DNA of 5,203 nucleotides, from NCBI GenBank assembly GCA_023511325.1, contig JAIMBU010000283.1:1-5203 (forward strand). The letters are read 5' to 3'. The position numbers were made by a program, and so were the translations under genes. This document shows positions 1 through 5,203 of this stretch, in pieces; positions within the stretch are counted from its first letter, which is position 1, and every line of letters begins with the position of its first letter. Source of the stretch: Gorillibacterium sp. (lineage in GTDB: Bacteria > Bacillota > Bacilli > Paenibacillales > NBRC-103111). The notes beneath the pieces were generated by a model. The model saw nothing but the letters and a program-made list of their open reading frames with translations. It did not search any database and was not told the DNA's origin.

Positions 1-271
1 GGATCTCCCACTCCCACCCTACCCATTGGATGGTTAATGGTATGAGTAGTGCCAGGGTAAGCTCGCCCAAGGGGTAACGCAATGGCATCCGTACTTTGTT
101 GGTCTGCCCTGAATAGTATGGTGCCAATAAGCTTCGAAGAGAACAAAAAAGACTGATCCCCTTCGCCTGCCTTACTGTGCTTTGGAGAAAATGATCCGCG
201 ATAATATTGAGCAGGGCGCCAATAAGCAGACCGATAACTGCAAGTATAATTGTCATAGATACAGTGCCCAC
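1..271 (-). CDS. Prepilin peptidase-like membrane protein, N-terminal part (runs off left edge)
   Basis: The minus strand is open without a stop for 90 codons from a GTG at 271-269 to the window edge. GTG is preferred because AGGAAA (276-281) puts AGG 7 nt upstream; an in-frame ATG at 256-254 is the alternative and has a poorer upstream site. Counted from that ATG, residues 1-20 form a hydrophobic helix containing GLLIGALLN. Residues 60-66 read RYPLGEL and are followed by a second hydrophobic stretch ending in tryptophans. The G-(S/A)-x-LN start and the later RYPLxEL are the hallmarks of the N-terminal domain of type IV prepilin peptidases (family A24, such as ComC/PilD), which cleave and methylate prepilins at the membrane. 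The two CxxC pairs normally lying between these motifs are absent: only one Cys (38) is seen and the segment is shorter. The catalytic aspartates would lie outside the window, so activity cannot be judged. Family assignment is inferred from the two motifs. Confidence 0.55.
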   Translation of the reverse strand, partial: MGTVSMTIILAVIGLLIGALLNIIADHFLQSTVRQAKGISLFCSLRSLLAPYYSGQTNKVRMPLRYPLGELTLALLIPLTIQWVGWEWEI

Positions 272-301
272 TCAGTTTCCTGCCCTTTCGTTTGTGAAAA
301 T

Positions 302-330
302 AAAAGGCCACCCAACAGGTTGGCTTTTTT
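302..330. terminator. Terminator-like hairpin, possibly bidirectional
   Basis: AAAAGGCCA (302-310) can pair with TGGCTTTTT (321-329) over nine positions including one G-U. Inside this, CC/GG pairs with a one-base bulge close a small CAACA loop. On the plus strand the hairpin runs into six T (325-330); on the minus strand it is followed by TTTTATTTT. No plus-strand gene lies upstream of it. On the minus strand it sits about 30 nt before the GTG of the prepilin peptidase-like gene, so it is either an attenuator in that gene's leader or a barrier to antisense transcription. Confidence 0.55.
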
Positions 331-348
331 ATCCACTTGATTCCAATA

Positions 349-377
349 TAGCTAGTAAATCACAGTAGATTAGCTAG
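349..377. repeat. Direct repeat TAGCTAG x2, 22 bp apart; possible operator
   Basis: TAGCTAG occurs at 349-355 and again at 371-377, a start-to-start distance of 22 bp, about two helical turns. Because TAGCTA is its own reverse complement, the same bases also give an 8-bp imperfect dyad (349-356 with 369-376). AraC-family regulators typically bind two direct half-sites on one face of the helix, so this is a candidate operator in the divergent intergenic region. There is no direct evidence of which protein binds, and the repeats could be chance in AT-rich DNA. Confidence 0.3.
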
Positions 378-391
378 GGTCAACTCTATGG

Positions 392-420
392 ATTATATAC
401 TAAGATAAATATGTCATTTC
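392..420 (-). promoter_or_regulatory. Weak candidate promoter for the leftward gene
   Basis: On the minus strand a perfect TATAAT lies at 392-397. The bases 17 nt upstream (415-420, GAAATG) are a poor -35. If used, it would give a leader of about 110 nt to the GTG at 271, passing through the terminator-like hairpin at 302-330. AT-rich intergenic DNA easily yields such hexamers, so this is tentative. Confidence 0.2.
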
Positions 421-450
421 TATAAAATAATTGATTTTTATGTTCCCTAG

Positions 451-464
451 TCTAGTCGCTATCA
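451..464 (+). promoter_or_regulatory. Possible cre site (CcpA) over the -35 region
   Basis: TCTAGTCGCTATCA matches the Bacillus cre consensus TGWAANCGNTNWCA except at positions 2 and 5, with an intact CG core and right half. It overlaps where the -35 element of the 473-481 promoter would lie, a position that would repress transcription when a preferred sugar is present. Carbon catabolite control is usual for sugar-sensing operons of this type. The match is imperfect and based on one short site. Confidence 0.3.
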
Positions 465-472
465 GCTTGCTT

Positions 473-481
473 TGTTACAAT
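473..481 (+). promoter_or_regulatory. Extended -10 promoter for the kinase-regulator-lipoprotein operon
   Basis: TGTTACAAT contains the TG of an extended -10 element followed after one base by TACAAT (476-481), one mismatch from TATAAT. The expected -35 (about 453-458, TAGTCG) is poor, as is common for extended -10 promoters or for promoters that need an activator. Transcription would start near 488, leaving a leader of about 30 nt before the kinase ATG. An AT-rich stretch with an imperfect dyad lies upstream (422-441). Confidence 0.45.
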
Positions 482-518
482 GATTGGAAGAAGATCCTGA
501 TGGGCTGTGGGTGATAGA

Positions 519-2288
519 ATGTCAAAGAAAATATCCATTCTGATTCAATTAATTTCGGGATACTCCCTAATTATCATAACGATTGTTGCGGTTACTATTT
601 TTTGGTCGTACCGAACTTCCTCACAGGCCGTTTTACAAAGATCTAATCAGTACATTCTGGAGTCCGTCAAACAACTCCAAGGTAAAATGGATGCTATTCT
701 ACAGGATCATGATAAACTCTCCGCAATGATCATGTTCAGCCCCTTAATTCAGGAAGCATTGAAGGATCTTGCTGAGCACCGTATACCAAAGACGGACAAT
801 AAAGAGATCTCCCATTATATTGATCAACAGACACGTTCAATTAGCTATGATATTCAATTTAAGCTGTTTGGCTTGTCCGATGCGGAGGCCTATACCAACA
901 GTAGCTCACTGGAAGTAATCTGGGATAGCGAGAAGGAAATCCGTGATGCTTATTGGTATCCCTCTATTCAAGAAAACGGGGGACGAATGGTCTGGTTTGG
1001 GGCAGACGTTTGGCTAAATGGTAACATTCCCGTCGTTATGGGAGCAAGGCAGATTAATGATTGGAATCGCTTAAATCGCTTGGGGACTCTATTCCTCGTG
1101 CTTCCTGTAGAAGTTATTGACAACGCTGTCAGCCAGTTTCATCTTGGTAAAAACGAAAAAATTCAAATTGCTGACTCCTTTAATACGATTGTCTATTCAA
1201 CGAATCCGAAGGAAATCGGAATGTACATGGATTCCAGTATTATGGATAAATTCGGTTCTCATAAAGCCCATGTCATCCCACTGAAAGTTAACTCAGCTGA
1301 TATGTTCGTCTCTTATGCCTACTCTTCTTATAGTCAGTGGAGTGTCTTCGCTTACATCGATGCCAAGGAAGCTGTAAAGGATCTAAATGGGATTCGGCGG
1401 AATGTTCTACTGCTCGGACTGCTTGGAATGGCCGTTGCCCTACTTTTTACTTTTTTCTTCTCGTGGACACTATCTAAACCGATTCGCAATCTCGCAACGA
1501 AGCTGAGTAATGTCGAACGGGGAACCACGTTACCTTTTGTTAAAACGACGATGAATAAGGAAATGGATATTCTCTATTCAAGCTACAACTCTATGCTGCA
1601 GAATTTGGATCATACGATTGCCGATCTTTCCAGTAAACAAATCAGTGAGAAGCAAGCCCAGATTGTCGCCCTGAAAGCCCAGTTCCGCCCACACTTTCTC
1701 TACAACACGCTCAACACGATCTATTGGTCGCTTGCCAACAAGCAGCTCCGGGAAGAATCGCAGATGGTACTCGCGTTAAGTGATCTTTTGCGCTATAGCA
1801 TCGACGGGGGTTCGGAGTTCGTTACGGTAGAGGATGACCTGAAGCAGATGGAACGGTTTATCTATCTGCAAAAGCTTCGCTACGAGGACAAATTGCAGGT
1901 CGAAATCACCGTTACGCCTGAAGTGATGAACTGCCAGATCATGAAGCTAACCCTTCAACCGCTAGTGGAGAATGCGATCACACACGGACTTGAGCCGGTC
2001 ATTCGCGAGGTGTGGCTGATCCGCATCCGCATCCGTAAGGAAGGAATGTCGCTCATCCTCACCGTGGAAGATAACGGCAAGGGAATGAGTGAGGAGAAAA
2101 TGAAGAAGGCACTCGCAGGGATCGAGGTAACACCTGAGAAATTGCTTCATACTGGAATGGGATTATCCAACCTGAATTTTCGCATCGGCTTGATCTACGG
2201 GCAGGACTATGGCCTCTCCTTATCGAACAGTGAGCTAGGCGGATTGCGCGCAGAAGTTACTGTACCTTTACAGTATGATCAAGGATAA
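519..2288 (+). CDS. Sensor histidine kinase, YesM/LytS-like (HPK7) type
   Basis: This 589-residue membrane sensor kinase phosphorylates the response regulator encoded next to it. Residues about 5-32 form the first membrane helix and 295-318 the second. The roughly 260 residues between them form the extracellular sensor, of a size and position typical of a dCache-type domain. A HAMP segment (about 316-368, SKPIRNLA) and a Gln/Lys-rich helix lead to the phospho-acceptor H392 in RPHFLYNTLNT, the signature of the YesM (His_kinase family) group. The ATP-binding domain shows LVENAITHG with N485, VEDNGKGM from residue 517 (D518), and GMGLSNL from G546. ATG at 519 is preferred over the in-frame GTG at 507 because GGGTGAT (509-515) provides a ribosome site for it and the shorter N-terminus is a normal signal anchor. 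All catalytic motifs are intact. Ligand is unknown; the downstream binding protein suggests a sugar. Confidence 0.95.
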   Translation: MSKKISILIQLISGYSLIIITIVAVTIFWSYRTSSQAVLQRSNQYILESVKQLQGKMDAILQDHDKLSAMIMFSPLIQEALKDLAEHRIPKTDNKEISHYIDQQTRSISYDIQFKLFGLSDAEAYTNSSSLEVIWDSEKEIRDAYWYPSIQENGGRMVWFGADVWLNGNIPVVMGARQINDWNRLNRLGTLFLVLPVEVIDNAVSQFHLGKNEKIQIADSFNTIVYSTNPKEIGMYMDSSIMDKFGSHKAHVIPLKVNSADMFVSYAYSSYSQWSVFAYIDAKEAVKDLNGIRRNVLLLGLLGMAVALLFTFFFSWTLSKPIRNLATKLSNVERGTTLPFVKTTMNKEMDILYSSYNSMLQNLDHTIADLSSKQISEKQAQIVALKAQFRPHFLYNTLNTIYWSLANKQLREESQMVLALSDLLRYSIDGGSEFVTVEDDLKQMERFIYLQKLRYEDKLQVEITVTPEVMNCQIMKLTLQPLVENAITHGLEPVIREVWLIRIRIRKEGMSLILTVEDNGKGMSEEKMKKALAGIEVTPEKLLHTGMGLSNLNFRIGLIYGQDYGLSLSNSELGGLRAEVTVPLQYDQG

Positions 2289-2349
2289 TATCTGATGTAA
2301 TACCGCCTAAGCGTTAGAAATATTGTGGTTAGACTATTCGTCGGATATT
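2287..2349 (+). other. Long-range RNA stem in the kinase-regulator gap
   Basis: AATATCTGATG (2287-2297) pairs with CGTCGGATATT (2339-2349) at all 11 positions, two of them G-U. The stem begins at the last base of the kinase stop codon and ends 6 nt before the regulator's ribosome site AGGGGG (2356-2361). The 41-nt loop holds a small CGC-CTAA-GCG hairpin. No U-tract follows, so it is not an intrinsic terminator. It may set mRNA processing or the kinase-to-regulator ratio; that function is inferred from placement only. Confidence 0.4.
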
Positions 2350-2367
2350 GAGATGAGGGGGCAACTA

Positions 2368-3612
2368 ATGAACATTCTGATTGTGGATGATGAAAGCTTT
2401 GTCCGCCGCTCCTTGAGTGAAATGTTAGGGAAGGCCGATGGCAAATGGAGCATCATCGGCTCTGCCCAGAACGGGCTGGAGGCGGTTCAGATTCTCCAGG
2501 AGAACCAGGTTGACATGGTAATCTCCGACATTCGCATGCCCGGGATGGATGGACTCGAGTTGGCTAGACATATTCACGAGAACTATCCCCACATAGAAAC
2601 GGTCCTATTGACTGGCTATCAAGATTTTCATTATGCCCGTCAAGCGATCCGCCACGGTGTAAGAGAATACTTGGTCAAACCTACACCAATCGATAGTATT
2701 CTCGATATCGCCGCCAAGGTCTATGAACGATTGGAGCAGAAGAAGCAGCGTAACCAACTGTCTCAGCTTCGCGAGAAGAATCTTTTAGAGAAGCGGCTTT
2801 ATGACCTGATTTATGGAATCCCGCTACCCTATTTTGATGAGACACTGGTTCCCGCTTTCTGCTCGTACACGATCCTTACAGTCACTCTGCAAGGAGAAGC
2901 AGTCCCACATGGTTGGTCCGAACAAACATTGTACTCAGCTGTTATCAACATTCTTGAAGAATGGTTTAATCTCTACGTTAATCCCGTTGGTATCCAGGAG
3001 GAGCAGGAAGCAATTCTGTTACTGTTTAATCCGAAAATAGAGTTGGTCGAGAATGAGGAAGAGCTTACTATAGAAGTGCTAAACAAGCTGACAAGTATCC
3101 TCAAGTCTCCCTTTTGCGCTGGTATTTCCAATCGTCATGAGCCGCTCAGTGAGTTGGCTCTTGCTTATCGAGAAAGCCTGCAAGCTTGTCGATCGATCAA
3201 GAAAAACCAAAAGAAAAATGTCATCCATTATCGCGATATCGCCATGTGCTCTGCTCCACCTCAACTGGATGAACAGCTACAAGTAAAAGCCAAACGCAGG
3301 GTGATCTCGATGATGATCGAAGCGATGGAAAAACGGCTGAAAGAAAACCTCTCGCTAAAGATGATAGCTGATGAGTTATATATGAACCCGACTTATCTCG
3401 GCCGCGTCTTTAAAGAGGATATTGGCGAAGGTTTCTCCAGCTTTCTCACCAAGCATCGCATTAAAAAAGCGATCGAACTATTAAATGACGTTACGTTAAA
3501 GGTATACGAGGTTAGTGAACAGGTTGGCTTTAAAGATCCTGCTTATTTCAGCCTTCTGTTCAAAAAATATACCGGTAGTACACCTCAAGATTACCAAAAG
3601 CAAAATAAATAA
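2368..3612 (+). CDS. Response regulator, YesN type, with AraC-family DNA-binding domain
   Basis: This 414-residue cytoplasmic transcription regulator is the partner of the preceding kinase. Residues 1-120 form a receiver domain: acidic pair D7-D8, phospho-acceptor D54 in VISDIRMPGMDG, T82 in LLTGYQDF, and K104 in YLVKPT. A charged, probably coiled-coil linker (about 120-150, rich in Glu, Lys and Gln) leads to a central region (about 150-300) of the kind found in YesN-like regulators, whose function is not established. Residues about 313-412 form the AraC helix-turn-helix pair, with SLKMIADELYMNPTYLGRVFK and the C-terminal signature VGFKDPAYFSLLFKKYTGSTPQDYQ seen in split form. ATG at 2368 is chosen because AGGGGG lies 6 nt upstream and MNILIVDDE is the standard receiver start; the frame extends further upstream but without support. 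It probably activates carbohydrate uptake or degradation genes, perhaps including its own operon. Confidence 0.95.
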   Translation: MNILIVDDESFVRRSLSEMLGKADGKWSIIGSAQNGLEAVQILQENQVDMVISDIRMPGMDGLELARHIHENYPHIETVLLTGYQDFHYARQAIRHGVREYLVKPTPIDSILDIAAKVYERLEQKKQRNQLSQLREKNLLEKRLYDLIYGIPLPYFDETLVPAFCSYTILTVTLQGEAVPHGWSEQTLYSAVINILEEWFNLYVNPVGIQEEQEAILLLFNPKIELVENEEELTIEVLNKLTSILKSPFCAGISNRHEPLSELALAYRESLQACRSIKKNQKKNVIHYRDIAMCSAPPQLDEQLQVKAKRRVISMMIEAMEKRLKENLSLKMIADELYMNPTYLGRVFKEDIGEGFSSFLTKHRIKKAIELLNDVTLKVYEVSEQVGFKDPAYFSLLFKKYTGSTPQDYQKQNK

Positions 3613-3632
3613 AGAAGGGAGATGCCATTATC

Positions 3633-4925
3633 TTGTTCAAGCGTAGCATAATCCCCTTCCTACTCAGTCTTCTTCTACTCCTTACCACATATGGGTGTGA
3701 ATCGGTAAATAGAAAGACTGAGGTAATAAGTAATGACTCACCGATCGATCTGAATGTTTGGCTCTTTAAGGGATCAGGCTTGGAACCACTCATTGAAGAC
3801 TATCAAACCGTCCATCCTGAGCTTGCTATCCATATCCAGACATCAACGTTCACCCAATTACCTGCCAAGCTACAAACGGCTCTCGCTGCGGGATATGCTG
3901 CACCTGACTTAGCCATGGTTGAAATTAGCTACCTCGAACGCTTCAAACAATTCCCCGATTATTTCTATAATTTGCAGGACTATGGAGCCGATGAACTGTC
4001 TGCAAGGTTTCTCGATTGGAAATGGGAACAGGTATTGAATAAAGATCGGGATTTTATTTATGGGCTACCTACTGATATTGGACCGTATGCGATGCTCTAT
4101 CGGTCGGATCTGTTCGCTTTATCTGGCCTCCCGACAAAGCCAGAAGCCGTTGCAGAGTCCATCAACACTTGGGATAAATTCCTTGTTGCTGGTGCCCAAG
4201 TACGAGCTAAGACGGGAAAAGCCTTTATCAACGATCTGGAAAACCTGTACCGTGCTATCCTCGGTCAGTCCAACCTACGATACTACGATCCCATTTCAGA
4301 CGAATTGATTATGGACACCAATCCTGAAGTGAGGCAAGCTTGGAATTATGCGTTAGAGGCCCATAAGCTCAACCTGTCTGCAGATATCGCCATTGATACC
4401 CAGCGCTGGGGTAAAGGATTGTTGACTGGTGATTTTGCCGTAATGCTCTGCCCTGCGTGGATGATCGGTAGCATTAAAACAAGCGCACCAACTGCAAGTG
4501 GGTTATGGAATATTACGGAAATGCCAGGGAACAGTGCTAATCGAGGGGGTTCATTCCTAACTCTACCCAAGACTGGGGAGTATCCTAAAGAAGCTTATGC
4601 TTTGGCTAAATGGCTTACCTCTCCAGAACAGCAGCTTGCCGCCTTCATGAATGAAGGAACCTTCCCTTCCACCCCTGAGGTTTATGACAGCCCTGCTATT
4701 CGTGATTTTCATGATCCCTACTTCGGTAACGCCCCCATTGGGCAAACGTATTCCGAATCCGCGAAAAAGGTCATCCCTTCTTACTATGGACCCCATCACG
4801 CCGATGTGGAGACAGACATTCTTGAACACCTGACCTTAGTCGATCAGGGCAAGCTAGACCCTGATGAGTCATGGGACATTATTGTCAAACGCGCGAAGGA
4901 GATTGATGCTTCGTTCCGGGAATAG
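3633..4925 (+). CDS. ABC transporter extracellular solute-binding lipoprotein (family 1)
   Basis: This 430-residue lipoprotein should bind a sugar or oligosaccharide outside the membrane. Residues 1-21 are a signal peptide (FKRS, then a run of Leu) ending in TTYGC, with C22 as the likely lipidated residue; Thr and Tyr at -3 and -2 are unusual for a lipobox. Family 1 binding-protein landmarks are GLPTDIGPYAMLYRSDLF (from 144), the WDKF helix, WGKGLLTGDFAVML (from 259), MPGN...GGSF (from 297) and KEAYALAKWLTSPEQQ (from 319). Length is normal for the family and close to B. subtilis YesO. The start is TTG at 3633; the ribosome site GAAGGGAG (3614-3621) lies 11 nt upstream, rather far, and the only nearby ATG (3622) is out of frame. 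It begins 20 bp after the regulator stop, so it is in the same operon. No permease follows, so it may act in sensing or share permeases encoded elsewhere. Confidence 0.93.
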   Translation: MFKRSIIPFLLSLLLLLTTYGCESVNRKTEVISNDSPIDLNVWLFKGSGLEPLIEDYQTVHPELAIHIQTSTFTQLPAKLQTALAAGYAAPDLAMVEISYLERFKQFPDYFYNLQDYGADELSARFLDWKWEQVLNKDRDFIYGLPTDIGPYAMLYRSDLFALSGLPTKPEAVAESINTWDKFLVAGAQVRAKTGKAFINDLENLYRAILGQSNLRYYDPISDELIMDTNPEVRQAWNYALEAHKLNLSADIAIDTQRWGKGLLTGDFAVMLCPAWMIGSIKTSAPTASGLWNITEMPGNSANRGGSFLTLPKTGEYPKEAYALAKWLTSPEQQLAAFMNEGTFPSTPEVYDSPAIRDFHDPYFGNAPIGQTYSESAKKVIPSYYGPHHADVETDILEHLTLVDQGKLDPDESWDIIVKRAKEIDASFRE

Positions 4926-4944
4926 CGATGAATCCATAGGGCTT

Positions 4945-4993
4945 TGCTCAGCTACGAGCACGGGGGAGCGCGCGCTTGCATGACATGCAGGCG
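4945..4993 (+). other. Two small hairpins in the 3' untranslated region
   Basis: Between the lipoprotein stop and the terminator, TGCTC (4945-4949) pairs with GAGCA (4956-4960) around a 6-nt loop. Further on, TGCATG-A-CATGCA (4977-4989) is a near-perfect palindrome that extends outward to 4973-4993 with one G-U. Neither is followed by a U-run, so neither is a terminator. They could be RNA stability elements or a protein site. The rest of 4926-5037 shows no open frame with a ribosome site. Confidence 0.35.
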
Positions 4994-5037
4994 AGACGAT
5001 TCTTCCCGATAGTTTCATCAAACCTTACCCCTCAAGC

Positions 5038-5086
5038 AGAAAACCCACCCACTTTGCATCTCTGCAGGTGGGTGGGTGGGTTTTCT
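5038..5086. terminator. Strong symmetric terminator ending the operon
   Basis: AGAAAACCCACCCAC (5038-5052) is the exact reverse complement of GTGGGTGGGTTTTCT (5072-5086), a perfect 15-bp stem. The 19-nt interior can form a second small hairpin (TGCA-TCTC-TGCA, 5055-5066). On the plus strand the stem runs into TTTTCTATTT; on the minus strand it runs into TTTTCTGCTT, so it can work both ways. This ends the three-gene transcript about 110 nt after the lipoprotein stop and may also stop a leftward transcript from the right. The extra GGTGG at 5067-5071 allows the stem to slip register. Confidence 0.9.
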
Positions 5087-5203
5087 ATTTGTGCTGATTA
5101 CTGCTTACTGTTTCTACTTGCTCGAAAACCATGCTACTTTTAAACGTTGCGGACTGGGTTGCAGCTATTCTTGCTTTTGGCTCATTAAGTCAGGCTTTCG
5201 GAC
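5087..5203. other. Right-hand end of window, no gene that can be called
   Basis: A plus-strand ATG at 5131 stays open to the window end (24 codons, MLLLNVADWVAA...) but has no ribosome site before it. On the minus strand a frame entering from the right edge stops at 5165 after RKPDLMSQKQE, which could be the C-terminus of a gene convergent with the operon; the bidirectional terminator would fit that. Neither reading is long enough to be certain. Confidence 0.3.

Noticed and set aside
396..401. TATACT as a plus-strand -10 for the kinase operon
   Set aside because: No acceptable -35 at 16-18 bp, and the extended -10 at 473-481 is closer and better placed.
507..518. GTG start 12 bases upstream of the kinase ATG
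   Set aside because: The GGGTGAT ribosome site lies over this GTG and serves the ATG at 519; the upstream site for GTG is weak.
1962..2150. 62-codon minus-strand open frame inside the kinase gene
   Set aside because: It lies opposite the conserved ATP-binding motifs of the kinase, has no recognisable domain, and is a shadow of the codon pattern.
2813..3040. 75-codon plus-strand frame inside the regulator gene
   Set aside because: It overlaps the regulator's central region in another frame, with no ribosome site and no family resemblance.
3560..3793. 77-codon minus-strand frame across the regulator-lipoprotein junction
   Set aside because: It overlaps the end of the AraC domain and the lipoprotein signal peptide, both clearly real, and is interpreted as a shadow.
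4346..4829. Two overlapping minus-strand frames (74 and 88 codons) opposite the lipoprotein
   Set aside because: Composition is unlike a real protein, no ribosome sites are seen, and the plus-strand gene has full family motifs here.
4917..5019. Long-range pairing CGGGAA/TTCCCG and GATGAA/TTCATC around the lipoprotein stop codon
   Set aside because: The two 6-bp helices cross rather than nest and are too short to be credible as a pseudoknot without conservation data.
5131..5203. Start of a plus-strand gene (24 open codons)
   Set aside because: No ribosome site or promoter before the ATG, and the length is too short to separate it from chance.
1..5203. CRISPR array, tRNA, rRNA, insertion sequence or phage attachment site
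   Set aside because: No repeat-spacer series, no cloverleaf or rRNA-like stretch, no transposase fragment and no terminal inverted repeats were seen.

Overview
The window looks like a piece of a low-to-mid GC Bacillales chromosome, most likely Paenibacillus or a close relative. This rests on the gene families (a YesM-type histidine kinase, a YesN-type AraC response regulator and a family 1 sugar-binding lipoprotein), strong AGGAGG-like ribosome binding sites, GTG and TTG starts, and U-tailed hairpin terminators. No database search was possible, so the genus is an inference.

Layout: (1) Bases 1-271, minus strand, hold the 5' part of a membrane protein that resembles the N-terminal domain of type IV prepilin peptidases but lacks the usual cysteine pairs; it runs off the left edge. 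(2) Bases 272-518 are a divergent intergenic region. It contains a terminator-like hairpin (302-330), a pair of TAGCTAG direct repeats 22 bp apart, AT-rich DNA, a possible catabolite-responsive element (451-464) and an extended -10 promoter (TGTTACAAT, 473-481) serving the plus-strand operon. (3) Bases 519-4925 carry three intact genes on the plus strand: sensor kinase (519-2288), response regulator (2368-3612) and solute-binding lipoprotein (3633-4925). The gaps are 79 and 20 bp, with no terminator inside. (4) Bases 4926-5037 are a small non-coding 3' region, followed by a very strong, symmetric terminator (5038-5086). Its 3' arm is also a G-quadruplex candidate. (5) Bases 5087-5203 contain no gene that can be called.

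The three plus-strand genes form a sensing unit of the yesM-yesN-yesO type. The kinase has a large extracellular sensor domain between two membrane helices. The regulator has a receiver domain and an AraC DNA-binding domain. The lipoprotein should capture an oligosaccharide or another glycoside outside the membrane. The operon ends after the binding protein, with no permease genes in the window. The lipoprotein may therefore serve mainly as a ligand-presenting partner of the kinase (a three-component sensor), or may share permeases encoded elsewhere. The window is otherwise ordinary for Paenibacillus. The points most worth a second look are the missing permeases, the 11-bp RNA stem filling the kinase-regulator gap, the G-quadruplex/terminator overlap and the cysteine-free prepilin-peptidase-like gene.
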